Part shown: positions 10,831 to 20,149 of the stretch, in pieces | How positions within the stretch are numbered: position 1 is the stretch's first letter | Layout of the letters: each line of letters opens with the position of its first letter | Assembly: GCA_944739405.2 (NCBI GenBank) | Contig: OX123191.2 | Coordinates: 5,746,830-5,810,829, forward strand | Length of the DNA: 64,000 bases | Direction of reading: 5' to 3' | Origin: Euclidia mi | Lineage: Eukaryota; Arthropoda; Insecta; Lepidoptera; Erebidae | Made by a program: the position numbers and the translations under genes | The notes under the pieces: generated by a model | What the model saw: the letters and a program-made list of their open reading frames with translations, nothing else | Told to the model about the DNA's origin: nothing | The model's database searches: none

Positions 10831-12171
10831 TCACGCCTGTTTCCTGGAGTGGTAGGCAGATACTACGGAACGCCATTTGCAACGATCCTGACATACCTCT
10901 CTTGCTTCATTCACTCCCATCAAGTTTCTGATGCATGCTCTTCTGTTTAGGGTACTTCTGACCTGTCCTTTTTTTAGGATGTCTCCAATCTGGTCAGAGA
11001 ACTCCCGCCTAGGTCTTTCCCTTCGTCCTGTCCCATTCACACTTGCCTTATATATCTTCTTTGTCAGTCTTTCGTCATCCATCCTCTCCAAACTCCAAAC
11101 CATCTTAACATGTCTTTCTCGATGCTTGTCACTACATCTTGTTTTACCCCACACCACTCTCGTATCACACAATTCTTTACTCTGACGGTCAAAGACACAC
11201 CACACATACTTCTCAGTGCTCTCATTTCTACAGCATTTATTCTACTTTCAAGTCTCTTCTGCCATACCCAACTTTCACTACCATACATAAGGGTAGGCAC
11301 TAACACCCCTCTATGCACAGCCAAACGCAACTTTTTGGAAACGTTTTGACTGTTCATAAACGCCTTCAGAGCTCCATTCACACTATTACCTGCATTAACT
11401 CTTCTTTCAATATCTTTTTCATTCTTACCATCTCTTGTAAACAACGTACCTAAGTAAACAAACTCATTCACTTGTGCCACTCGCTGTCCATCGAACAAAA
11501 CATTACAAGCCGTAACGCATTCCTCCTTTTCAAAAACCATAACTTTCGTTTTACTTACTTTCATTCCTTTTCTCTCTAACGCACCATGCATGATTGTTAC
11601 TATCTCCTGCAACTCCTCCACTGAAGATGCAATTATTACCTGATCATCAGCATAATGGAGGCATTTGACAAGTAACTCATTCATCCTTAATCCACAGTTA
11701 CTATTTTTCAAATATTGCAAACAACTGTCCATGAAGAGGTTAAACAGCCACGGCGACGCTACACATCCCTGTCTAACAGCTTTCTCGATGGTAAACCAGT
11801 CAGTGTATGTCCCGTTTATCCTCACACAAGCTCTAGAATCGCCATAAAGGTATTTCAGAGCTTGAATGAGGCTGCTGTCCACCCCATTCATTGACAGCAC
11901 CGACCACATTTCATTCCTCACCACTTTATCGTAAGCCTTTTCCAAATCCACGAATGCGCAATAGACCTTTTGCCCTTGGGCAAAAACTTTTCGGCTATGC
12001 TTCGCAAGTAAAAAACCTGATCCGTACATCCCATACCCTTTCGGAATCCCGCTTGTACATCCCATAATTTCTTGTCGGTTACTTTCATAAATCTTTCAAT
12101 CAGTACCTTTGCATACAATTTGCCAACAATGCTGAGAAGGCTAATGCCTCTATAGTTTTTGCAGTCTTGTT
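10831..12171 (-). pseudogene. RTE-type reverse transcriptase, frameshifted
   Basis: Three minus-strand frames join into one reverse transcriptase C-terminal two-thirds. 12171-~11995 carries NYRGISLLSIVGKLYAK (RT finger/palm block). 12065-11064 carries VDLEKAYDKV, AVRQGCVASPWLFNLF, the catalytic HYADDQV (about 11641-11658) and, in the thumb and C-terminal region, LMYGSESWVWQK and RALRSMCGVS. 11205-10831 carries ERMDDERLTKKIY and the terminal RRACIRNLMG. Frameshifts lie near 11990-12060 and 11070-11200. The endonuclease and the first RT blocks are lost by 5' truncation apart from the short block at 12700-12760. The YADD centre and overall pattern match insect RTE/BovB-like elements; clade assignment is by eye. 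Confidence 0.8.
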
Positions 12172-12172
12172 G

Positions 12173-12699
12173 AAATGAAATGAAATGGAATGGAATGAAA
12201 TGAAATATACTTTATTTACTGGAATATGGCACAAGGTTCTTTATAAACGAAATATATCCAGCATATCCTGCCATTTCTGGCGTGTAAATATATTAATTAG
12301 TAGGCTCAGGTTGTTGTTATAATATTAAATTCTTATCGTCTAAGTATTTCATAATGCTATAATATTTTTTGCTTTATAATAGTTTAAACATATATTTTTT
12401 AAATAGTAATAATTAATAAATATTTGGATGGACATACAATAACTGCTTCTCCTAAGTATATCTAATCTTATTTTTGGTAATCGTAATTTATCTTTGTGTC
12501 GTGTACGGCTGGTTTCTGAATCGCCGAATTTCTCGAAAAGCTCTGGTTGTTTCCTTACAAACAAACAAATTTCTAAAATGTACAAGCAGGGTAATGGAAG
12601 GATCTGATATTTTTCAAAAATTGGTCTACAGCTATCTAAGAAATCAGCTCCACACATGGCTCGTATAATTTTTTTGGGCCAAAAATACTCTATAGCTAG
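12173..12699 (-). mobile_element. Jockey/CR1-type LINE 3' fragment nested in RTE
   Basis: Inserted into the RTE reverse transcriptase with a short TSD (CTTGTTG at 12166-12172, CTGTTG at 12700-12705). Coding piece 12657-12349 has a LINE C-terminal pattern: DFLDSCRPIFEKYQILPLPC and LYILEICLFVRKQPELF. It lacks the catalytic RT core. The 3' end on the minus strand has AATAAAGTATATTTC and then (ATTTC)n. With the insert removed, the RTE reading continues across the site. Confidence 0.75.
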
Positions 12700-12835
12700 C
12701 TGTTGCGAGCCTTTTCCTTTATAAAGAGGTACAACTACAGCCGTGGCCCAGTCATTAGGTATTGTGTAGAAATCAGATTTAAACTAAATTTTAAGATGAA
12801 AGCTTCCAAAAAAAAAAAAAAAATTTTTACTTTTT

Positions 12836-12893
12836 TTATTTATAGACTCACGCCTGTATCCCCGAAGAGGTAGGCAGAGGTGTGATATTAAAC
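12836..12893 (-). repeat. SINE-A tail fragment
   Basis: Only the last ~55 bp of a SINE-A remain on the minus strand: TATCACACCTCTGCCTACCT and TACAGGCGTGAGTCTATAAA. It lies next to a 15-bp A run and just 3'-ward of a second, nearly complete SINE-A at 12952. Confidence 0.65.
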
Positions 12894-12951
12894 CCAAATT
12901 AAAAAAAAAATATTTCGTATATAATGTTAAATGCTTTTTTATTTGTTTTTG

Positions 12952-13182
12952 TAGACTCACGCCTGTATCCGTGAAGGGGTAGGCAGAAGGTGTAATAGTA
13001 AAGTAGTAATAGGGGGCAAGTCTATTGCCGTAACAGGGCACTTTGCCAAACTCCTTGCTGGTACTGAGAATTTGGAAAAACCCAGTAACACTTTTGTCCC
13101 ACCCAGGAATCGAACTCGGAACCAGCACACGGCAACTTAGATCAGCAGACGGTTACGCTATCCACTGGACCACCGAGGCAGC
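12952..13182 (-). mobile_element. SINE-A copy
   Basis: Minus strand: GCTGCCTCGGTGGTCCAGTG head, A box TGGTCCAGTGG, B box GAGTTCGATTCC, body CAGTACCAGCAAGGAGTTTG and tail GGATACAGGCGTGAGTCTAC. About 20 bp of the segment normally containing the CCTAAAAATTCATGGCGAAA block is missing. The Pol III boxes are both intact. Confidence 0.8.
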
Positions 13183-13647
13183 TTTCTAAATGATCACGTC
13201 AAACTGTTATAATATTACGCTAAAACTATAAAACAAGATTAGAGAAAAAGCAAATTGCCAAACACTGCCTGTGAAAAATAGTTTTGTACGTAAAAATCTG
13301 AGTATCTATAAAACAAGGTCATTGTTATTCTCGCCAATAATCTAGCCTAGAATTCTCACCTGAGATAAATTACAAAGGCAAATTTATTTTGGCTCCCTTT
13401 CAACTATTTTATTTCGTATTCTAGGGCCATGTAGGCCACTCTTAACTATGTAATCAAAGAAATAGTACAGTTTGTGAATGCTCATTCAATAAAAGTGATG
13501 ATATACATGTGTTTAAAAGAAGTACCTCGTCCTCAAATTGTTTTGTTCTCATTGATGAAGAGTCTATCTACTACGGAAAAGCACAGTTCAAAAAAGTGCT
13601 AAGTCTAGATTAAGGTTGGAGTGAAATAAGTTCTCAGCTTTCTTTAT

Positions 13648-13908
13648 TACATACATACATATCGTCACGCCTTTTATCCCCGAAGGGGTAGGCAGAGGTG
13701 TATTTCTACACCCACTTTTTGCCAGATATACTTTAGTCCCACGTTATAAGGGGCGAGCCTATTGCCGTACCGGGCACATTTTCAGACTCCGTGCTGCTAC
13801 TGAGAATTTCGTGACAGAAAAACCCAATAACACTGCCCGACCAGGAATAGAACCCGGGACCTCCCGATCCTACGCGCACATTTATGCCGCGAGACCAACG
13901 AGGCAGTC
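13648..13908 (-). mobile_element. SINE-B copy (variant tRNA head)
   Basis: The body and tail are those of SINE-A, but the head differs: minus strand GACTGCCTCGTTGGTCTCGC, then GGCATAAATGTGCGCG, then GGGTTCTATTCC as B box. The 3' end is AGGCGTGACGATATGTATGT. A second copy with perfect TSD at 26425 confirms that the unit is real. The two heads imply two master genes or a head swap. Confidence 0.8.
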
Positions 13909-14072
13909 ATATAGGGTTTGATGTCAAGTTTTCCGTCTCTACGCAAGATGGTATGTGCATCGTGTTATCCCTTAGTCGCCTCTTACGACACCCACGGGAA
14001 GATAGGGGGTGGTGACACTTGTATTCTATGCCGTCAACCAGACGGTCATTCACGGTATTTCACCTTAAAAAT
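13909..14072 (-). repeat. Divergent relative of SINE-R (5' part)
   Basis: Minus strand shares the order of SINE-R blocks: TCTGGTTGACGGCATAGAAT (cf. GTGACGGATTAAGAATACGG), GTCACCACCCCCTATCTTCC, CGTGGGTGTCGTAAGAGGCG and GGAAAACTTGACATCAAACC. Its 3' LINE-like half is missing. It directly abuts the SINE-B head, so one insertion may have cut the other. Confidence 0.5.
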
Positions 14073-14850
14073 ATTTTACTTGCTACCACCCCATGTTCCT
14101 CGGCGCTCCGGATTGGCTGCTCAGTTCACCATAAGACGGGCTATTCCTGGCAGCTGATTCTTTATTTGCTATGGGTTTTGCATTGATACCCATGTAGTTA
14201 AAGACGATCTTATAATACCAGGATAAGCAGTTCTTCAGACACCGGGTTAAGCTACCTTCTAGGTCTTTGTCCTATTTGTCACATACCATCCATTTTGTCA
14301 TTTCCCTGCGCGCTATATGAGAAAACTAGTGTAAAATCTATGTGAATATCTGGAAATACGATATTAAACTAAGATGAATGAAGAACCGCAAATACTTTAC
14401 GAGTAAGACCGACCGAAAAGGTGGTTCTAGATAATTGAAAAAATATTAAATCTAGAATCTATGTTCCTAAAATATAACTTCGAGAACTAAGCATTCAACT
14501 TGTTAGCTAGATTTCAAGTAATCTAAGAACTATTGGGTTTACGTAAATTGACTAAGTGTCTTAATGATAATTAGAATAGGTTTCGAACTCCAGTATTACT
14601 AAAATACGACTAGGCGAACTATTTGTAATGAAGATAGATGATAATCTAGGAATTTACGGAAAAATACACCAGTATAATTGCAAGGCTAGTTTCTGTATTA
14701 CAGTTGTTTCTACTCTAGTTTACTTATTTTAGTCTTGTAGTATAAGAAGTACTGAGGACAATTTTATTCAGTACGGCACCAAGCTCTTCAAGCAATATAG
14801 CTTTCTATTAAGGCCTTGTAAGGCCTGGGTATTTGATTTACTTTTTAAAG
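14073..14850. other. No gene recognised
   Basis: AT-rich unique-looking DNA without significant open frames. Nothing assigned. Confidence 0.3.
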
Positions 14851-14922
14851 GAATTGAATTGACATAAAAATTCCCATCACAACTTGTAAGTTGTGATGGG
14901 AATTTGTATGTCAATTCAATTC
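14851..14922. repeat. 72-nt near-perfect palindrome
   Basis: Arms of 35 bases (14851-14885 and 14888-14922) are complementary with one mismatch, separated by only GT. Left arm begins GAATTGAATTGACATA and ends CCCATCACAACTT. A transcript would fold into a hairpin of pre-miRNA size, but an inverted duplication or MITE remnant is equally possible. Confidence 0.9.
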
Positions 14923-15596
14923 AAATATATTTTGTTTGGAAAGTGTCACCTAAAGACCTCAAAATAAAATGCATCTAGGTTAAGCTGGATAATTGAGCTA
15001 TAAAAATAACCTTATCTAACGACATTATGAGTAAGTAATATGACAGTTGAAACAGCCAAAACTCTTTACATTCCTGACTAAATTCCGAAACCGTAGAGTC
15101 CAATCTCTAACGGAGTCACACGTCCAAGAAAACCGTAGTTACTCCTCACATTGTTATTAATGTTTGAAACACCGACATCGCAACATTTTCCGCTAAATAG
15201 TTCCACGAGCGAGTGCTACCATTTTTTATCCAATCACTGACACCTTTGGGTACATTTAACTATGGGGAAGAACCGTTTATACACACAGGTACAGGTAACA
15301 AATCGGAACATAGCTCGTGCTTTGTTGTGGCTCTATGTGTTAACAATAAAGGATTAATTAATCACGACTTGTTAACCGATTGCCACTTCATATGCATGTT
15401 TCGTATAACCTTTTTTCGTGAAGGATCATTTTGTAGTAAGTAGGTCGAATAACATTTGTTACTGTGATGGGTGATATTTTTTAAAGGTTTGGATTGAAGT
15501 GGTAGTTTTGTTGCAGCAAATGATAACTGAATAATGTTAAATGCGTGATATTCAACTGTATTATATTAATAGTAATGTATAAAAAAATAAATTTTC
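14923..15596. other. No gene recognised
   Basis: A 76-codon frame at 15213-15443 begins at a non-ATG codon and has no recognisable domain. No known repeat seen. Confidence 0.3.
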
Positions 15597-15742
15597 TATT
15601 GCCGTTACCGGGCACATTATCAGACTCCATGCTGCTACTGAGAATTTGGGAAAATCCTGTAACACTTTGCCTGACCCGGGAATCGAACCCGGGACCTCCG
15701 ATCAGCAGTCGCATACGTTATCCGCTGGACCACGGAGGCAGT
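15597..15742 (-). mobile_element. SINE-A copy, 3' part missing
   Basis: Head is complete on the minus strand (CTGCCTCCGTGGTCCAGCGG, B box GGTTCGATTCC), then CAGTAGCAGCATGGAGTCTG up to CCCGGTAACGGCAATAG, where similarity stops. Loss of the LINE-like tail while the head stays is unusual for target-primed insertion and suggests a later deletion. Confidence 0.8.
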
Positions 15743-16670
15743 TGACAAAGATTACATTTTCTCAACGAGCAAGCATTTAATTTTCTCTTATTTTTATTCA
15801 TAAGATTGTAAATACGCAATGCTCAGTGTTTTGGCAGCCTCAGATATCATGTTACCACAAATTACTGTGAATAAAATCATTATCAGAACTTGGCAATTTG
15901 ATAGAGTGCCATGAGTTACCGTTCAAAGCTAGGTATACATTTATTTTAAGGAAAATATCAATTTTTTTACGTACCGTATGACCTACATCAAAGAAAGAAC
16001 TTAAATGTGGTAATAATGGTGTGCGTAATAGCAAAAGTTTAAAAGAAATAGCTACAGTTCTACAGGTAGAAAGTCACGACATTCAAAATATAGATATTTG
16101 TCGGTGTATGAATTATGCAATAAACTAATACATTTATTAAACCAAGAAATTACATCAAAATTGACCCAGTAAACAAATGTTTGAAGTTTCATAAAGAAGA
16201 CCAAAAAAAATTCCTGACGATCACTAGATACCTAAAATGAAAATCATATTATAAAACTTGAGTGACGTAAAATATTCCCGTTACCGTTCACAAGCTTACC
16301 GAAGAGTTTCAACAAAACCTTTTATCACGCGTCTGCCAATTAAAAACTTAGCTTAGCTAACTTAGAAGAAAATTGAAAACCCGTTTTAAAATTTAAGTCT
16401 ATAGATTTGAGTGGTGATAGTTCCACTTGAAAGTTGCCAACTATCCACTAAATCACCTTGTTAATCAACCGTTTAAGCTCGGCTTAAACTATAGTTTCAA
16501 ATTACTCAAAGTTTGATCCAGTGCAGTGCCGCAGGGATTTTAGTTGAACTGAACGTTTTTTTATGACGATAAGGCCTATCACGATGTGCTGAAAACGCTA
16601 ATTACGTAAAATTTGGCATGTTACTAAATTATCGATTAACAGATTAAAATTATGTATTATTCTTTGTTTG
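15743..16670. other. No gene or repeat recognised
   Basis: AT-rich DNA. No open frame with recognisable domains. Confidence 0.3.
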
Positions 16671-17160
16671 GTGACAGCCAATACAAATTTCCATATAAGG
16701 CCGAGGGTAGCATAAAAGGTGAGTAAAGAACTCACACGAAGCAAATAGAATCAATGGTAGAAATGATAAACTGGACTTCGCATCCTATTCCAACCCATCT
16801 GGCCGGCGTGATAGTAGATCAAAGCCTCCTATTGACTCACAACGCTATTGTGAAGATAATACGGAAAGGCCTATGTCCAATGAACTGCCTCCGTGGTCTA
16901 GTGGATAGCGTATGCAACTGCTGATCGGAGGTCCTGGGTTCGATTCCCGGGTCGGGCAAAGGTGTTGGCTTTTTCCGCATTCTCAGTGGCAGCACTGTGT
17001 CGGGTGATGTGCCCGGTAACGGCAATAGGCTCGCCCCCTATTACGTGGGACCTAAAAGTTCATGGCGAAATGTAGGTGTAATATTACACCTCTGACTACA
17101 CCTTCGGGGATACAGGCGTGAGTCTATGTCCAATGGTGGACTGCGAAACGCTATATAATG
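16671..17160 (+). repeat. LINE/SINE-R-type 3' end interrupted by SINE-A
   Basis: The outer repeat shows the SINE-R/LINE tail pattern: CCCATCTGGCCGGCGTGATA, GGCCTATGTCCAA, then after the nested SINE, TGGTGGACTGCGAAACGC and TGATGATTGT. It is degraded and carries no coding sequence. The interruption is at 16871-17135. Confidence 0.55.
16883..17123 (+). mobile_element. SINE-A copy with 12-bp TSD
   Basis: Plus strand: CTGCCTCCGTGGTCTAGTGG, A box TGGTCTAGTGG, B box GGTTCGATTCC, body CAGTGGCAGCACTGTGTCGG and CCTATTACGTGGGACCTAAA, tail GGATACAGGCGTGAGT. The TSD CTATGTCCAATG lies at 16871-16882 and 17124-17135. It inserted into an older LINE/SINE tail. Confidence 0.9.
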
Positions 17161-17199
17161 ATGATTGTACAAATGTACATGTATGCAAAAGGTAGGTAT

Positions 17200-17310
17200 C
17201 TATACATATCAAATTCTTACGTTACTGATTGCTAACAGACAAAGCACAGCTGAAACAATGGATGGATGCAAGAAGCTGAAATTGTCATATATGTGTCTTA
17301 GGAAGTGTAT
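17200..17310 (+). repeat. Degenerate H1 Helitron 5' part
   Basis: AAATTCTTACGTTACTGATT, then AACAGACAAAGCACAGCTGA, then GCAAGAAGCTGAAATTGTCA follow the H1 order (CCTTGCGTTACTGACTGACT, ACAGCCGAAAC, GGAAGTTGAAATTTGGCA). It is clearly older than the four intact copies and lacks a 3' end. Confidence 0.5.
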
Positions 17311-17356
17311 GGAAGCATGGTATAAGAGAGGATTTTGTTAAATTCCAATTAATTTG

Positions 17357-17420
17357 TATGGGATCAATTAAATCAATTTACCCCGTTAGGGTGCTAACGG
17401 GGTAAATTGGTCCCATACAG
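17357..17420. repeat. Strong hairpin with 16-bp core
   Basis: Core arms CAATTTACCCCGTTAG (17374-17389) and CTAACGGGGTAAATTG (17394-17409) pair perfectly around GGTG. Outside it, TGTATGGGA pairs with TCCCATACA; the left side has about 9 extra bases. Probably the remains of a small inverted-repeat element. Confidence 0.8.
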
Positions 17421-17829
17421 CTGAAGTCGTGGGCAAAGCAAAGTAACATATAGAGTGTAACATAGAACTTCGACTTAAAACATTTTTATAACGCTATTTC
17501 GTCACGTTCGCGCTTAAGAGAAATAAAACTATGATTTAAAACTACTTGCAGTTTTATTATATTTCGCTGTTTCTGTATGTGAAAGTTAGTGTTTTATGGC
17601 CCCTAGGGTATGTCAAGTTCAGCTGTTAAATTTTTAATATTAGCATCGTATGCGTCGTAATAAAACCTAGTGGTGTCTAAACCCAGCAGTAATTAGCTAG
17701 GGGACGGTGTACCGCGTTCGGTTGTGCCGTTGTATGTTATTCTGATTTATGCTTGACATGAGATAGTGCGCATTATGCAAACGGTTTAGATTTTAGAGCT
17801 CGTATTGCAGTAGGCTATTGTGGTTTTTA

Positions 17830-17857
17830 GGGTTCCGTAGTTAACTACAAGGAACCC
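17830..17857. repeat. Short inverted repeat GGGTTCC...GGAACCC
   Basis: GGGTTCCGTAGTTAACTACA then AGGAACCC: 7-bp outer arms plus an inner TAGTTAACTA palindrome. Likely a fragment of a larger repeat. Confidence 0.5.
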
Positions 17858-18061
17858 TTATAGTATCGATATGTCCAACCAATGCACGTTACAAAGAATA
17901 TCATAACGCCGTAGTCACGCGATCTCGAATAACTAAATCTCGAAATCACCAAATCGACTTACTTGATAACGAATGCACGTTACCACGCATAACTTTTCAC
18001 CGAAGTCACGTAACCTCGAGTAACGAAACCGCTAACGATGAGATATCAATAATCTCGGAAA

Positions 18062-18113
18062 AAACTGTTTAGTAAATTTCTAAAAGAATTTTCAGAAATT
18101 TATTAAACAGTTT
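18062..18113. repeat. Hairpin with 20-bp arms
   Basis: AAACTGTTTAGTAAATTTCT (18062-18081) pairs with AGAAATTTATTAAACAGTTT (18094-18113) with one mismatch and a 12-base loop. It lies about 230 bp before the LINE at 18340. Confidence 0.75.
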
Positions 18114-18357
18114 AAATTAAGCTTTGAATTATATATTGTATTAACAAAGTACAGTACAAGTCTTTATTTTATCCTTAGGACATTAGGTAAATGCTACTAC
18201 AAAACCCTACGTTGTGACCGGCTTGACATGCACTGGGTAGTTTTTTTATTATAGTCAGACACTCCATAGATGGCCATCAGATCTAAAACAAGGCTCAGCC
18301 TGTTATATGGCAAATAAAAAAAAATAAATCACATCATTAAATGCACAGCTCAACAAA

Positions 18358-19191
18358 TTGATAATAGATCATCAAAGTGAAACACAGGAATATATATTGA
18401 AATATGATGAAATTAGCAGAGTTGGTAGAGAAAATCTAAAACAACTGCTCTCTATGACCAACAACGGTAACTGTTTAAATTGTTCAAATCATAAGTTAGA
18501 GGCTTCACCTAATTGTACAACCAAGTTAAGTGACTTTCAAGATAAATATCCTTCGAAAACATGTCATGGTTCTGACACATTGTTACATAATGAAAATAAT
18601 AAGGTTTTAGATAACAATGTTTTATTTTTTTCTGACCAATTAGGAATTGGTATGGGTAGCCTGATTAATAGTTATACTGATCGGTCAATACAAAATATTT
18701 GTTCACCAGGACAAGGAATGTCTATGTTAATTAATAAATTAAAGTATGCTAGACTAAATAAACATTCTACAGTTATAATTTTATATGGGGATAGCCTACT
18801 AGTTACCAAGAAAGAAATATTAGCTTTATCAGATATTATGATAGAACAAAGTTCTAAAGTGGGGTGCAACTTTATTGTCTGTGCATTAACATATTCCAAT
18901 AACTTATCTTATAAAGAAAATGACCAGATAGGTAAATTGAATCTATTATTATATAATAGCACTTGTAGTCATAGTGACCATATTTTATTTTTTGACTCTA
19001 ATATTTTTATTAGTAATTTCTTTTTAACAAAAGATACTATGTATCTCTCTTTTATATATAGGCGACAACTTGCTAAATTATTAGCATTTAATTTACATAG
19101 TGATCGCAGTACTACTAGAGTACTTAGGAATTTGGTAGATAATAGTTATACCAATAGTAGTATTGACAAATCTATTAGTTTAAACTACTAG
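18358..19191 (+). pseudogene. LINE N-terminal segment with SGNH/esterase-like fold
   Basis: 277 codons, opening at a TTG codon. The middle has VLFFSDQLGIGMGSLINSYT (about residues 87-106), then a conserved-looking GQGMSMLINKLKYARL, then VIILYGDSLLVTKKEIL. The layout (a hydrophobic strand, a turn with Ser-Asp, later a second strand with G-D-S/G-T-N-D-like turn) resembles the esterase domains that many CR1/L2-group LINEs carry in ORF1. The canonical GDS is replaced by SDQ, so hydrolase activity is doubtful even if the fold is right. The stop at 19189-19191 is followed directly, in another frame, by NLAHQNIQGL, the start of the endonuclease; a frameshift may therefore have split one long protein. 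Confidence 0.5.
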
Positions 19192-19214
19192 ATGAGACAA
19201 CAGATAGGCATTCA

Positions 19215-20144
19215 TGTGTTTTAAACTTAGCTCATCAAAACATACAAGGCCTATCTGGCAAAGAATTAGAGATAGATTTATTTTTAAAGAAACATAAGTT
19301 GCATGTATTATGCATTACGGAACATTGGTTAAGAGGTGACCAATTAATATTCAATAATGAATTTTATACAGTGATTAGTGCATTCGTAAGAAAGAACGCT
19401 ATTCGTGGTGGCTCTCTCATATATGTTTGTAATAGTATTAAATGTAAAGAACGAAAGGACATAGCCGAACTTTCTATCGAGCGCACCGCTGAGATATCTT
19501 GTGTTGAACTTGAGCAACACGTCATAGTCTGTGTATACCGACCACCGCAAAGTGACTTTAGCCAATTTGAAAGCATCATGGAGGACGTCTTAAAACACTT
19601 AAGTTCCAGCAGGAAGTCAATAATCGTATGTGGTGATTTTAATGTTAACTTGTTAGAACAATCACCAACTTGTACTAGGTTAGTTAGTTTATTTATGTCA
19701 TTTAATTTGAATGTTTTATTTTCTGAACCAATCAGAACTACCTCAAATTCTTCTACATGCTTAGATAATATTTTTTGCAATTGTTTGTACTTAAGTAAAG
19801 CTGTTTTGAGTGACTTGACATCGGATCACTGTGGACAAAAGGTTGTAATTCCAACTAATACAACCCCTACAGTACAAAAAATCACATGTAGGCCTATGAC
19901 CTCTGCTCGCCTTAATCGCTTTAGTGATGATGTTGCTGCTAAGATCGCCAGCATTGACTTAACTCACGATGATCCAGATGAATTATATAAGTGGTTATTT
20001 GATGTTATTAAAAATGAGTACAATAAAATTTTTAAGCAGAAGACATTTGCCAAGAGCTCTAAAGTTAAATTTTGTGATTGGGCAACAGTAGGAATATACA
20101 AAAGTAGATCTAGGTTGTATGATCTGTATGGTATGAAGCAATAA
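19215..20144 (+). pseudogene. LINE AP endonuclease domain
   Basis: The frame includes, before its first ATG, NLAHQNIQGL (Asn block of APE-type endonucleases). Then come CITEHWLR (catalytic Glu), RGGSLIYV, VCVYRPPQSDF, VCGDFNVNLL (Asp/Asn block) and LTSDHCGQKV (the terminal Ser-Asp-His). All catalytic blocks look intact, which is notable in an otherwise broken element. The domain nicks target DNA to prime reverse transcription. The frame closes at 20144 and the protein continues in another frame. Confidence 0.8.
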
Positions 20145-20149
20145 AATTT

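Larger units (their letters stand above)
10814..12760 (-). mobile_element. 5'-truncated RTE-type LINE with TSD
   Basis: The element is flanked by the 11-bp TSD ATTGTGTAGAA at 10803-10813 and 12761-12771. It reads on the minus strand from within the reverse transcriptase (PNDWATAVVV) to a tail CAGGCGTGAGTCTATG followed by TATGTATG. Short microsatellite tails instead of poly(A) are typical of the RTE clade. A second LINE fragment is nested at 12173-12699. Shorter copies of the same family occur at 23661-24110, 27590-27690 and about 61626-61690. Confidence 0.85.

Noticed and set aside
15657..15742. SINE-A heads as functional tRNA genes
   Set aside because: A and B boxes are present, but acceptor and anticodon stems do not pair and every copy continues into the SINE body.
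17374..17409. Rho-independent terminator
   Set aside because: The hairpin lacks a following U tract and the DNA is eukaryotic.
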